Below are positions 8,258 through 16,022 of a DNA stretch of 31,744 bases, one piece after another. This stretch comes from Arthrobacter sp. (GTDB taxonomy: Bacteria; Actinomycetota; Actinomycetes; Actinomycetales; Micrococcaceae), in the NCBI GenBank assembly GCA_025464925.1, contig JAODMS010000153.1, positions 1 to 31,744 on the forward strand, in the 5' to 3' direction. Numbering within the stretch: the stretch's first letter is position 1; each line of letters starts with the position of its first letter. The translations under genes were made by a program, and so were the position numbers. The notes under the pieces are model-generated. The model made no database searches, was not told the DNA's origin, and saw only the letters and a program-made list of their open reading frames with translations.

Positions 8258-8521
8258 ATGCCAGGTCAATTTGAGATTTTCACGGATTCGGAGTCTCACG
8301 TTCGGTTCCGGCTGCTTGCGGCCGACGGCACTGTGCTGGCCGTATCCAAGCCCTTCAGCGACAAACGGTCGGCCGCGGACGGCATCAGGGCCGTGCGCGA
8401 GTGCGCCGGCACCGGGCTGGTCCAGGAGGACCGTTCTGCCCCCTGGACAGGAAGGGCCGCGAACCGGAACGGAGTGCCGTCGCCCTCCCATCGCCGTCAC
8501 CGGCACTTCCCAGCGGTGTAG
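8258..8521 (+). CDS. DUF1508 (YegP-like) domain protein
   Basis: An 87-residue protein. Residues 3-50 fit one DUF1508 repeat (FEIFTDSESHVRFRLLAADG followed by TVLAVSKPFSDKRSAADGIRAVR), a beta-beta-beta-alpha module that YegP-type proteins carry in two copies. Here there is only one, followed by about 35 residues rich in Arg, Ser and Pro with no recognisable fold. The start is ATG 8258 with GAGAGGA 7 bp upstream. The function of the family is unknown. A DosR-like box about 130 bp upstream suggests stress or redox control (inference). It is divergent from acyP and convergent with a lipoprotein gene. Confidence 0.8.
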   Translation: MPGQFEIFTDSESHVRFRLLAADGTVLAVSKPFSDKRSAADGIRAVRECAGTGLVQEDRSAPWTGRAANRNGVPSPSHRRHRHFPAV

Positions 8522-8545
8522 GCCGGCCGGCGCGAAACGGCCGGC
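8522..8545. terminator. Hairpin after the DUF1508 gene
   Basis: A perfect 8-bp stem GCCGGCCG / CGGCCGGC with loop GCGCGAAA, immediately after the stop codon and ahead of the convergent lipoprotein stop. GC-rich and without a T-tract, as is common in actinobacteria. Confidence 0.55.
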
Positions 8546-8586
8546 ACAGAGCGGTGGATGACGTCGCCGTCCCCTGAATCGGGGGG

Positions 8587-9276
8587 CTACGTCCCCGCCG
8601 GCCGCAGCGACGTGATCATCTTCCGGATGTCCTCAAATTCCGAGGTTTCCGCGTACACTTCGGGCGTGTCCGCATGCATCGGATTGCCCGGCGTCGTGTC
8701 AAAGGGGTTGTAGACGCCCCCGAACATGGCGCCGCTGGGAGGCCAGGTGAAGAAATGGAATATGGGGCAGGCATCGGGTCCGCTGGGTTCCGGCGCCGAC
8801 GAGATCCCGTATGCAAACACGTTGATCCGCATCGGATCTGGAGCCGAGGTATCGGTCCGGCCCTCAAAGACGAAGCGCGGCACGCTGCCATTCTGCTCCA
8901 GGGCGGGCAGGGGCGTGGACTCGTAGACCGAGTATGGCTGCTTCACCGTGCACTCCGCACCGGTGACCATGTTGGTCCGCAAGGTGGCAATCGACTTACC
9001 GGCGGTGTTCTTGACCTCGACGAAGACGCCGCCGGTCGCCGGTTCCCCCGCGGGGTCCTGGATGTTCCACTCAGCCGGATAGTCGAACCGAAGCCCGTCC
9101 GACGTCGTGAACGTCTTCCAGTCCGCCGCCGAAGGGTCGGTGCTGGACGGCGCTGCCGGCGTGGATGCCGCGGGCGGTGAACTGGTGCCCGGCGCCGGCG
9201 CGGGAGGCGCACAGGCGGCCAGCGTTCCCGCAAAGAGTGCCGCCAGGACGGCTGCATACGGTCCGGTTCGATGCAT
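8587..9276 (-). CDS. Putative lipoprotein, function unknown
   Basis: A 229-residue exported protein with a lipoprotein signal: a hydrophobic stretch and lipobox L-A-A-C ending at Cys22. A Pro/Ala/Ser/Thr-rich spacer (23-50) follows, then a folded region starting WKTFTTSDGLRFDYPAEWNIQD, a pattern seen in many surface lipoproteins with a PsbP-like or Mog1-like fold. Cysteines in GAECTVK and PDACPIFHF could form a disulfide. GGGAGG lies 6 bp before the ATG. It is divergent from the MscS-type channel, and the DosR-like box at 9337 lies about 60 bp from its start, so it could serve either gene. I do not recognise a specific family. Confidence 0.8.
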   Translation of the reverse strand: MHRTGPYAAVLAALFAGTLAACAPPAPAPGTSSPPAASTPAAPSSTDPSAADWKTFTTSDGLRFDYPAEWNIQDPAGEPATGGVFVEVKNTAGKSIATLRTNMVTGAECTVKQPYSVYESTPLPALEQNGSVPRFVFEGRTDTSAPDPMRINVFAYGISSAPEPSGPDACPIFHFFTWPPSGAMFGGVYNPFDTTPGNPMHADTPEVYAETSEFEDIRKMITSLRPAGT

Positions 9277-9336
9277 GGCGCCCTCCCGAGGATGAATCTG
9301 GTTGGTTCATCTTCCTCTTCCTGGCCGGGAAAAGAA

Positions 9337-9351
9337 GGGGCTTTGGACCCC
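9337..9351 (+). promoter_or_regulatory. DosR/DevR-like box upstream of the mechanosensitive channel
   Basis: GGGGCTTTGGACCCC matches the DosR core at 11 of 14 positions and shares 12 of 14 bases with the box at 8116-8129 (common core GGRCTTTGGACCC). It lies in the divergent region, 73 bp before the channel start and 61 bp from the lipoprotein start. No clear -10 is seen at the expected distance. Confidence 0.45.
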
Positions 9352-9423
9352 TTGCCCTGATGCTAGCCAGGGTTGCCGCAGCACCGATTTCGGTGGCCAC
9401 AGAAATGTTGCAAAACTTGGATT

Positions 9424-10665
9424 ATGCAAGACCTCCTCACCACCCCCGCATCACCTTTCCTCGCCGTCGCCCTCGCCGTCGCCACCGGACTCACCCTGTC
9501 GTGGCTGGTGCGCCGGCTCGTGCTCCAGCTCAACGTCAAGCACACGGCCCTGCGGGAGGCGTCCCGGAGGGCTCGGCTTCCGCTGCGCTTCGCGATGTGC
9601 CTGCTCGGCGTCCGGATCGCCCTGGCACTTACTACCCCGGAGGACGAATGGCGGCGGACTGTTGACCACGTCCTGCTGGTCGCCCTGATCGCTTCCCTGG
9701 CGTGGCTGCTGGCGGCCACGCTCCACATCACCGAAGCGATGGTGCTCTCGCGCTACCGCGTGGATGTCGCGGACAACCGGCGGGCTCGGCGGCTCCGCAC
9801 CCAGGTGATCCTGGCCCGCAGGATCGGCGTCGCTGTGATCGTGGTGGTGGCACTGGGCAGCGCAATGTTGACCTTCCCGGCGGGCCAGGCCCTGGGCGCC
9901 GGGCTGCTGGCCTCCGCCGGCCTGCTCTCGATCGTCGCCGGCCTCGCCGCGCAGACCTCCCTGACCAACGTGTTCGCCGGCCTCCAACTGGCGTTCACGG
10001 ATGCGATCCGCGTGGACGACGTCGTCGTGGTCGAAAAGGAATGGGGCCGGATCGAGGAGATCACGCTGACTTACGTGGTGGTCCACATCTGGGATGACCG
10101 CCGGTTGATTCTGCCCTCCGTCTACTTCACCACCACCCCGTTCGAGAACTGGACCCGGCGCCGGTCCGAGGTCATGGGCACCGTGGAGTTCGATCTCGAC
10201 TGGCGAGCACCCTTCGAGGCGATGCGCGAGGAGCTCAAAAAAATCCTGGCCGACACCGAGCTCTGGGACAAACGGGTGGGCATCCTGCAGGTCACGGACG
10301 CGATCAGCGGCTACGTCCGGGTCCGCATCCTGGTCAGCTCAGGGGACAGCGCCTCGCTCTTCGACCTGCGCTGCCTCATCCGTGAAGAACTCGTGCTGTT
10401 CCTGCAGCAAAATCATCCGGCGGCGCTCCCGCACGTGCGCCTTGAGCCGATGGCCTCGGTCCAGTGGGAATTGCAGCCCCCCCAGGTGTCGGCCGCCGAG
10501 GGGCGGCCCCGGCACCCCTCCGACCCGCACGATTCCCAACTGTTCACCGGCTCCCTCGAAGCCGTCGAGCGCTCCCGCGCCTTCTCCGGACCAGGCGAGG
10601 AGGTGTTCGAAGACCGGGACAAGACCATCGCAGCGCAGAACAAGCCGGATGCGGAACTGGGCTGA
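9424..10665 (+). CDS. MscS-family mechanosensitive ion channel
   Basis: A 413-residue protein with about four membrane helices in residues 5-180 and the MscS pore and beta domain after them. The pore helix is GAGLLASAGLLSIVAGLAAQTSLTN in outline (Gly/Ala zipper), followed by the family signature NVFAGLQLAFTDAIRVDDVVVVEKEWGRIEEITLTYV and then ILPSVYFTTTPFENWTRR. Such channels open on membrane tension to release solutes during osmotic downshock. The C-terminal 70 residues are hydrophilic. ATG 9424 starts the first hydrophobic helix. No ribosome site is clear, and an in-frame start at 9373 would add 17 residues. The DosR-like box upstream suggests stress-linked expression (inference). Confidence 0.92.
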   Translation: MQDLLTTPASPFLAVALAVATGLTLSWLVRRLVLQLNVKHTALREASRRARLPLRFAMCLLGVRIALALTTPEDEWRRTVDHVLLVALIASLAWLLAATLHITEAMVLSRYRVDVADNRRARRLRTQVILARRIGVAVIVVVALGSAMLTFPAGQALGAGLLASAGLLSIVAGLAAQTSLTNVFAGLQLAFTDAIRVDDVVVVEKEWGRIEEITLTYVVVHIWDDRRLILPSVYFTTTPFENWTRRRSEVMGTVEFDLDWRAPFEAMREELKKILADTELWDKRVGILQVTDAISGYVRVRILVSSGDSASLFDLRCLIREELVLFLQQNHPAALPHVRLEPMASVQWELQPPQVSAAEGRPRHPSDPHDSQLFTGSLEAVERSRAFSGPGEEVFEDRDKTIAAQNKPDAELG

Positions 10666-10684
10666 TGCAGAACCCGGCTGGGGA

Positions 10685-10718
10685 CAGGCAGTGCTGCTTA
10701 CAGGGTCTTCCCTGCCTG
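10685..10718 (+). terminator. Possible hairpin after the channel gene
   Basis: CAGGCAG (10685-10691) pairs with CTGCCTG (10712-10718). An alternative inner hairpin is CAGGG-TCTT-CCCTG (10701-10714). A -10-like GATAAT follows at 10731-10736, so the element could instead be an operator for the glucosidase gene. Confidence 0.35.
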
Positions 10719-10803
10719 CGGGAACTGGTCGATAATCAGACGTTGATGAAAGCGCGGGCAAGTGAACCCATCGCAGCCCGTTGGACCTGCTGAGGAGTCC
10801 TCC

Positions 10804-12618
10804 ATGACGGTCGAACAAACGACGGTGGCCGCCACCGAGGGTCCGGTCCGCGACTGGTTCCGAAGCGCCGTCGTCTATCAGATCTATCCGCGCAGTTTCG
10901 CCGATTCGAACGGCGACGGCATTGGCGACCTCCGCGGCGTCATCAGCAAGCTGGACTACCTGCACCGGCTCGGCGTCGACGTCGTCTGGCTGTCGCCGAT
11001 CTACACCTCCCCGCAGGATGACAACGGCTACGACATCAGCGACTACCGCACCGTGGACCCGCTATTCGGCACGCTCGAGGACCTGCAGGAACTGACGGAC
11101 GGTTTGCACGCCCGCGGCATGAAGCTGGTCATGGACCTCGTGGTCAACCACACCTCGGACGAGCACCCCTGGTTCGTTCAGTCCCGCTCCTCCAGGGACA
11201 ACCCCAAGCGGGACTGGTACTGGTGGCGCCCGCCAAACGACGGCAGGACACCTGGAGCCACGCCAAGCACCGGTGCGGAACCCAACAACTGGGGTTCGGC
11301 CTTCTCCGGGCCCGCCTGGGAATACGACCAGGCCAGCGGCGAGTACTACCTCCATCTGTTCTCCCGCAAGCAGCCGGACCTGAACTGGGAAAATCCCCAG
11401 GTGCGGGCCGCCGTCTACGAGATGATGAACTGGTGGCTGGACCGCGGAGTGGACGGTTTCCGGATGGACGTCATCAACTTCATTTCCAAGGACCCGGCCC
11501 TTCCCGACGGCGCCAGGGCCGACGGCAGGCTGTTCGGCGACGGCAGCCCGCACTACATCGGCGGGCCGCGGATCCACGAGTTCCTGCAGGAGATGCACGA
11601 GCAGGTCTTCGCTTACCGCGACGGCCCGCTGCTGACGGTGGGCGAGATGCCCGGCGTCAGCGTCGAGGACGCCGTCCTGTTCACCGACCCGGCGCGGGGC
11701 GAGGTGGACATGGTCTTCCAGTTCGAGCATGTGGCCCTGGACCAGGAATACGGCGACAAATGGCGGCCCAAGAAGCTGCTGCTTCCGGAGTTGAAAAAGT
11801 CACTGGGACGCTGGCAGGAGGGCCTGGCCGAGACCGGCTGGAACAGCCTCTACTGGGGCAACCACGACCAGGCCCGTGCCGTCTCGCGTTTCGGGGACGA
11901 CAGCCCCCAATACCGGGAAACCTCCGCGAAGATGCTCGCCGGGATCCTGCACCTGCACCGCGGCACCACCTACGTCTACCAGGGCGAGGAACTGGGCATG
12001 ACCAACATGAGCTTCGGCGCGATCAGCGACTACCGTGACATCGAGGTGCTCAACCACCACCGCGAGGCCACCACCCATCTGGGCCGCACCGACGCCGAGG
12101 TCCTCGCCGCCCTCGCGCCCCTGAACCGGGACAACGCGCGCACCCCGGTTCAATGGGACGGCTCCCGGCACGCCGGCTTCACCACCGGCGCGCCCTGGAT
12201 CGGGGTCAACCCCAACGCGAACCGTATCAATGCCGCCGCCCAGGTCGACGATCCGGACTCCGTGTACAACTTCTACCGCAGGGTGATCGAGCTGCGGCAC
12301 ACGGAACCGGTGGTAGCGCACGGGGACTTCACGATGCTGCTGCCCGACGACGAACACGTCTACGCCTTCCGGAGATCGCTGCCGGGATCACCGCACGGCA
12401 CGGAATTGCTGGTGCTGGGCAATTTTTCCGGCGAGGAACACAGCGTGGACCTCGGCGGCAACGGCTGGGGCGGGGCCGACATGGTGCTGGGCAACTACCC
12501 CGACGGCGCAGCCGCGGTTCAGGCCGACTCCGCTGCCGGCGCTGTGCGGCTGCGGGCCTGGGAGCTGCGGGTGTTGCGCCGAAACAGCAACAGCCAGGAC
12601 GGATCAACAACTAAGTAA
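10804..12618 (+). CDS. GH13 alpha-glucosidase, oligo-1,6-glucosidase type
   Basis: A 604-residue cytoplasmic GH13 enzyme. All four conserved regions are present: DLVVNHTSDEH (I), GFRMDVINFISK with nucleophile Asp222 (II), VGEMPG with acid/base Glu281 (III) and WGNHDQAR with Asp355 (IV). Val after the nucleophile (MDV) is the residue that marks alpha-1,6-specific oligoglucosidases, while maltases usually have Ala or Thr there. Predicted role: release of glucose from isomaltose, panose or related imported oligosaccharides. No signal peptide. The start is ATG 10804 with GAGGAG about 8 bp upstream. The stop is 11 bp before the proline-rich ORF, so both are probably one transcript. No transporter genes adjoin it. 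Confidence 0.93.
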   Translation: MTVEQTTVAATEGPVRDWFRSAVVYQIYPRSFADSNGDGIGDLRGVISKLDYLHRLGVDVVWLSPIYTSPQDDNGYDISDYRTVDPLFGTLEDLQELTDGLHARGMKLVMDLVVNHTSDEHPWFVQSRSSRDNPKRDWYWWRPPNDGRTPGATPSTGAEPNNWGSAFSGPAWEYDQASGEYYLHLFSRKQPDLNWENPQVRAAVYEMMNWWLDRGVDGFRMDVINFISKDPALPDGARADGRLFGDGSPHYIGGPRIHEFLQEMHEQVFAYRDGPLLTVGEMPGVSVEDAVLFTDPARGEVDMVFQFEHVALDQEYGDKWRPKKLLLPELKKSLGRWQEGLAETGWNSLYWGNHDQARAVSRFGDDSPQYRETSAKMLAGILHLHRGTTYVYQGEELGMTNMSFGAISDYRDIEVLNHHREATTHLGRTDAEVLAALAPLNRDNARTPVQWDGSRHAGFTTGAPWIGVNPNANRINAAAQVDDPDSVYNFYRRVIELRHTEPVVAHGDFTMLLPDDEHVYAFRRSLPGSPHGTELLVLGNFSGEEHSVDLGGNGWGGADMVLGNYPDGAAAVQADSAAGAVRLRAWELRVLRRNSNSQDGSTTK

Positions 12619-12629
12619 GGGAGCACGCC

Positions 12630-12857
12630 ATGACTATTCCACCGACGCCGGACCCCGATCCGTTTCCGCCGGATCCGGGCCCCACGGGTCCCCAGCCGGA
12701 ACCAGGAGATCCGTTTCCGCCGGAACCGGGCCCGGTCCCACCCCCGGGGCCTGCCCCGACGCCGGATCCTGCACCGGCTCCGGGACCCGCTCCAGGGCCG
12801 TTGCCGATCCCCGATCCCGGGCCGGTAGCGCCGCCGCCGGACCCGACCCGTTTCTAG
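12630..12857 (+). CDS. Small proline-rich acidic protein, function unknown
   Basis: A 75-residue protein in which 37 residues are Pro, most of the rest being Asp, Glu, Gly, Ala. It has one basic residue (Arg74) and no Cys. GGGAG lies 8 bp before ATG 12630 and the glucosidase stop is 11 bp upstream, which supports real, coupled translation. DPFPPDPGP (residue 10) and DPFPPEPGP (residue 27) are repeated units. It should form an extended polyproline-II chain and contains two PPP runs that would need elongation factor P. No signal peptide is present. The out-of-frame minus-strand ORF here is Arg-rich and unlikely. I do not recognise a family. Confidence 0.65.
   Translation: MTIPPTPDPDPFPPDPGPTGPQPEPGDPFPPEPGPVPPPGPAPTPDPAPAPGPAPGPLPIPDPGPVAPPPDPTRF
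12657..12733 (+). repeat. Direct repeat inside the proline-rich gene
   Basis: A 26-bp unit starting GATCCGTTTCCGCCGGA at 12657 recurs at 12708 with one mismatch. The 51-bp offset is exactly 17 codons, so the frame is kept and the repeat encodes DPFPP-D/E-PGP twice. Confidence 0.8.
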
Positions 12858-12909
12858 CGGTCTCGGGACCGGCATAGGGCGGGTAGGTCCGCGGGCCTAC
12901 GTTCTACCT

Positions 12910-12941
12910 GGCGTTCCGGGCCGCTTCCGGCCCGGAACGCC
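12910..12941. terminator. Strong hairpin terminator between convergent genes
   Basis: A perfect 13-bp stem GGCGTTCCGGGCC / GGCCCGGAACGCC with loop GCTTCC. It sits 52 bp after the proline-rich stop and 15 bp before the stop of the opposing gene, and likely serves both. Confidence 0.8.
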
Positions 12942-12956
12942 TACTTACGCAGTTGC

Positions 12957-13832
12957 TTACGGCAGGATGATGTCGCGCGTCCGGTGGTCGTAGTGGATGA
13001 CCAGGGGGCCGCCGCTGTGGTGCACCTCGTGGTTGGGTCCGTCGAAGACACCGTATGCGCCGTAGTTCGTCTCCCAGGAGCGGTTGAGTGCGATCTTGAA
13101 GGTGTAGAAGCCGGCCGGGAGGTCCGCCTCGATCTTCCAGAGCTGGTCCACAAGGTCCAGTTCCATCTGGGACTCGTCGTACTGGGGTGCCCAGTTGGCG
13201 GGCGCCCCCAGCAGGATGTTGAAGTCACCCGCGACGGCCACCGCTTCCGGCTGTTCGCTCGTCTCGGTGCTGACGGCCGGGCTGGCCTGCTGCACGGCAA
13301 CCTCGGGAGCCTCGGCGGCGGCAGGAGCCTCGTCCGCGGCCTTGTGCTTGCGTACGGCCTCGGCGACCGGGGCAACCGCGTCCTCGATCAGCTTGGCGGC
13401 CTTGCCGACAACCTTCGCGGCTTTCGACGGCGCTTCCTCGCGGGCTGCTGCGGCGGGCTGCGCGGGGGTCACCGGCAGCGGGGTGTCGGCAGGGACCGGG
13501 ATCCCGGCGTCGAGCGCCCCGGCGAAGGCGGCAGGCTCAGCGAACGCAATGGTGGCGCGCTGGCCTTCGTCGGTAATGGTCCAACCGGAACGGCCCTTGA
13601 CCAGCCAGCCTGCCTTGACGAGCTTGGCGGTGGCGGTGGTCAGCGTCTTGTGGCCACGCGGAATTCCGCCGCTCAGCAGTTCACGTTCCTGCTCATTGAG
13701 CGGTACGCGTGCAATTGCCTCGCCCAGGACAACTCCGGCGTTCAGCTTCTCGCTCGACCACACCCCCTCTGCCAGGACATCGAGCACGGCCTTCAGCCGA
13801 AGGTTAGTGTTTTCCGCAGTGTTCGTACCCAT
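12957..13832 (-). CDS. Winged-helix protein fused to a pullulanase-type X25 module
   Basis: A 291-residue protein with three parts. Residues about 8-88 look like a winged helix of the Mrr N-terminal type (LNEQERELLSGGIPRGHKTL, then LVKAGWLVKGRSGWTITDEG). Residues about 90-195 are an Ala/Pro/Glu-rich linker containing a Lys-rich amphipathic helix (SKAAKVVGKAAKLIEDAV). Residues about 197-291 fit the X25 module found in bacterial amylopullulanases: GDFNILLGAPANWAP, then LPAGFYTFKIALNRSWETNYG and a final HHSGGPLVIHYDHRTRDIIL. No signal peptide and no catalytic domain, so it is not itself a glycosidase. The start is ATG 13832, 6 bp after AAGGAG. Placed tail-to-tail with the alpha-glucosidase unit, it may sense glycogen or maltodextrin (inference). 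Confidence 0.8.
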   Translation of the reverse strand: MGTNTAENTNLRLKAVLDVLAEGVWSSEKLNAGVVLGEAIARVPLNEQERELLSGGIPRGHKTLTTATAKLVKAGWLVKGRSGWTITDEGQRATIAFAEPAAFAGALDAGIPVPADTPLPVTPAQPAAAAREEAPSKAAKVVGKAAKLIEDAVAPVAEAVRKHKAADEAPAAAEAPEVAVQQASPAVSTETSEQPEAVAVAGDFNILLGAPANWAPQYDESQMELDLVDQLWKIEADLPAGFYTFKIALNRSWETNYGAYGVFDGPNHEVHHSGGPLVIHYDHRTRDIILP

Positions 13833-14083
13833 GGGTCTCCTTAGAAGCAAATGATCCACCTGTATTTTGCCAAGAATGTTTACGTTTCGCGACTGCTGGC
13901 GGTTAACTCTGTGTGTCGTGTCCCACTATGACGGTTTGAACGCGCTTAATTGAGGGCTCAGTCTCGGATAGCCGGCAACAGCTCTTGGGTGGGTGCCTGC
14001 CCTAGAGGTGTCGGAGGGCGCTGGTATCAGAACGTGCCCGAGCGCACAATAGGCATTACACATCCTGCTCCCCGGGAGCCGCA

Positions 14084-14902
14084 ATGCCGCACTTCACCGT
14101 CTGGCTGCAGCATCATCACCTCTCGGTTTTCTTTGTTCTGGCGTATGCGATTTCGTGGTCTTCCTGGCCTCTTTACGCCGTCGGGCTGATGCCGCGGATG
14201 GAGTTCCTGCCCATCGGTCCGCTGGTCGCGGCGCTGCTCGTCAGCAGTCTGGCCTGGGGCCGGTTTGGGTTCAAGGCGTGGGCCCAGCGGCTCATCCGGT
14301 GGCGGGTGGGCTGGGCCTGGTACGCCGTAGCGCTCCTCCTCCCGCCCCTTCTGGTGCTGGTCACAGCCTTCACGAACATCGCCCTGGATGCCCCCGCAAC
14401 CGGCCCGGCGGACCTGGCGTGGTTTGGGCTGCTGACGGTCTTCGCCTTCCGGATGGTCAATCCGATGGACGGGCCACTGGGTGAGGAGCCCGGGTTCCGC
14501 GGCTACGCCGTGCCCTTCCTGCAGAAGAGGAGGACACCGCTGCATGCCGCTGCGGTCCTGGGGGTCCTGGTGTCCTTGTGGCACCTGCCCCTGGTCGTTT
14601 TCGGACACCTCAGCCTGATCGGGCTGCCCACGACTTTTGCCATCACCTTCCTGTACGTGTGGCTGTTCAACCGGACCGGCGGCAGTGTGCTGCTCACGAT
14701 GCTCTTCCACGCTAACCAGGGCACGTTCACCGTGGGTTCCTTCGGCTTCGCCGAGGCCGCCGCGAACCGCGCGGAGCTGATCTATCTTGCCGTAGTCCTC
14801 GTCGCCGCCCTGGCGGCGGTCCTCCTTGACCGGAACGCCTGGCGCCCGTTGTCCGAGCCCACCGTCGGCGTCGCTCCACCCCGGTACGGGCCGGACAATT
14901 AG
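14084..14902 (+). CDS. CPBP (Abi/CAAX-like) intramembrane metalloprotease
   Basis: A 272-residue polytopic protein of the CPBP family. The three active-site motifs are visible: GEEPGFRGY (Glu134, Glu135, Arg139), SLWHLPL (His167) and LFHANQG (His209, Asn211). About seven to eight hydrophobic helices surround them. Family members include CAAX prenyl proteases and bacteriocin-immunity proteins, but most actinobacterial copies have no known substrate. The start is ATG 14084 with GGGAG 6 bp upstream. No bacteriocin or prenylation genes lie nearby. The 250-bp gap before it holds no gene that I can support. Confidence 0.9.
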   Translation: MPHFTVWLQHHHLSVFFVLAYAISWSSWPLYAVGLMPRMEFLPIGPLVAALLVSSLAWGRFGFKAWAQRLIRWRVGWAWYAVALLLPPLLVLVTAFTNIALDAPATGPADLAWFGLLTVFAFRMVNPMDGPLGEEPGFRGYAVPFLQKRRTPLHAAAVLGVLVSLWHLPLVVFGHLSLIGLPTTFAITFLYVWLFNRTGGSVLLTMLFHANQGTFTVGSFGFAEAAANRAELIYLAVVLVAALAAVLLDRNAWRPLSEPTVGVAPPRYGPDN

Positions 14903-14905
14903 CCG

Positions 14906-14935
14906 TTGTGCCGCCGGGACCGGCGTGCCTATAGT
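14906..14935 (+). promoter_or_regulatory. Promoter of the aldo/keto reductase gene
   Basis: -35 TTGTGC (14906-14911), 18-bp spacer, -10 TATAGT (14930-14935). Transcription would start near 14942, giving a leader of about 80 nt. It starts right after the CPBP stop codon. Confidence 0.6.
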
Positions 14936-15022
14936 GGCGATCTGACCCCACTCACGTCAGCCATCCCGCCTTCCAACCCTGCCGGCGCACGCCAGCGTGT
15001 GCCGGCAGTTCAGGAGATTCCC

Positions 15023-15997
15023 ATGGAAACACGTACGCTCGGTTCGCTCACCGTCTCCGCCCTGGGCCTGGGGTGTATGGGCATGAGCGAGTTCTACGGC
15101 CAAGGCGATGAAAGCGAATCGTCCGCCACCATCCACGCCTTCCTCGACGCCGGCGGAACCCTGCTGGACACAGCTGACATGTACGGCCCCTTCACCAATG
15201 AAGTTCTGGTGGGCCGCGCCATTGCCAGCCGCCGGGACGACGCCGTGGTCGCCACAAAGTTCGGCAATGAACGCAGGCCGGACGGCTCGTGGGTCGGCAT
15301 CAACGGCTCGCCCGACTACGTCCGCGCTGCCTGCGACGCGAGCCTGCAACGGCTCGGCGTCGACTACATCGACCTGTACTACCAGCACCGGGTGGACAAG
15401 ACGGTCCCGATCGAGGACACCGTAGGGGCCATGGCCGAGCTGGTCCAGGCCGGGAAGGTGCGCCATCTGGGCCTCTCCGAAGCCAGCGAGGACACCGTGC
15501 GCCGCGCCCACGCGGTGCATCCGATCAGCGCCCTGCAGACCGAATACTCGCTCTGGGAACGGGAGCCTGAAACCAAGGTCTTACCGGTGCTCGAGGAACT
15601 CGGCATCGGCTTCGTGCCCTACAGCCCGCTGGGCCGTGGCTTCCTGACCGGCCAACTGCGCAGTCCCGACGACTTCGCGCAAGACGATTTCCGCCGCCAC
15701 TCGCCACGTTTCCAGGGCGAGAACTTCACCCGAAACCTGGAACTCGTGGACCGCGTCAAGGAACTGGCCGACCGGAAAGGCTGCAGCCCGGCGCAGCTGG
15801 CCCTGGCGTGGCTGCTGGCCCAGGGTGAGCACATTGTTCCGATCCCGGGAACCAAGAATCGCGAACGCCTGCGCGAAAATCTGGGCGCCCTCGACGTCGA
15901 GCTGACCGCCGAGGACCTCCGCCGCCTCGACGAACTGGCTCCGGCCGGGGCGGCAGCGGGAGCCCGCTACCCGGACATGGGGACCATCGACGGCTGA
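15023..15997 (+). CDS. Aldo/keto reductase (NADPH-dependent, AKR13-like)
   Basis: A 324-residue (beta/alpha)8 oxidoreductase. The catalytic tetrad is Asp49 and Tyr54 (LLDTADMYG), Lys79 (VVATKFG) and His122 (LYYQHRVD). The C-terminal cofactor loop is [15 protein letters not shown], the pattern for binding the NADP 2'-phosphate. The N-terminal [13 protein letters not shown] places it with the YakC/perakine reductase-like group. It should reduce aldehydes or ketones in the cytosol. The actual substrate is unknown. The start is ATG 15023 with CAGGAG 6 bp upstream. An extension to 14906 would include the promoter. It ends 25 bp from the convergent adenine deaminase stop. Confidence 0.94.
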   Translation: METRTLGSLTVSALGLGCMGMSEFYGQGDESESSATIHAFLDAGGTLLDTADMYGPFTNEVLVGRAIASRRDDAVVATKFGNERRPDGSWVGINGSPDYVRAACDASLQRLGVDYIDLYYQHRVDKTVPIEDTVGAMAELVQAGKVRHLGLSEASEDTVRRAHAVHPISALQTEYSLWEREPETKVLPVLEELGIGFVPYSPLGRGFLTGQLRSPDDFAQDDFRRHSPRFQGENFTRNLELVDRVKELADRKGCSPAQLALAWLLAQGEHIVPIPGTKNRERLRENLGALDVELTAEDLRRLDELAPAGAAAGARYPDMGTIDG

Positions 15998-16022
15998 GCC
16001 GCCGGGCAAGGGGCTGCTGGGC

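Noticed and set aside
13833..14083. 250-bp gap between the winged-helix-X25 gene and the CPBP gene
   Set aside because: Searched for RNA genes, small ORFs with ribosome sites and paired promoter hexamers. Nothing convincing was seen.
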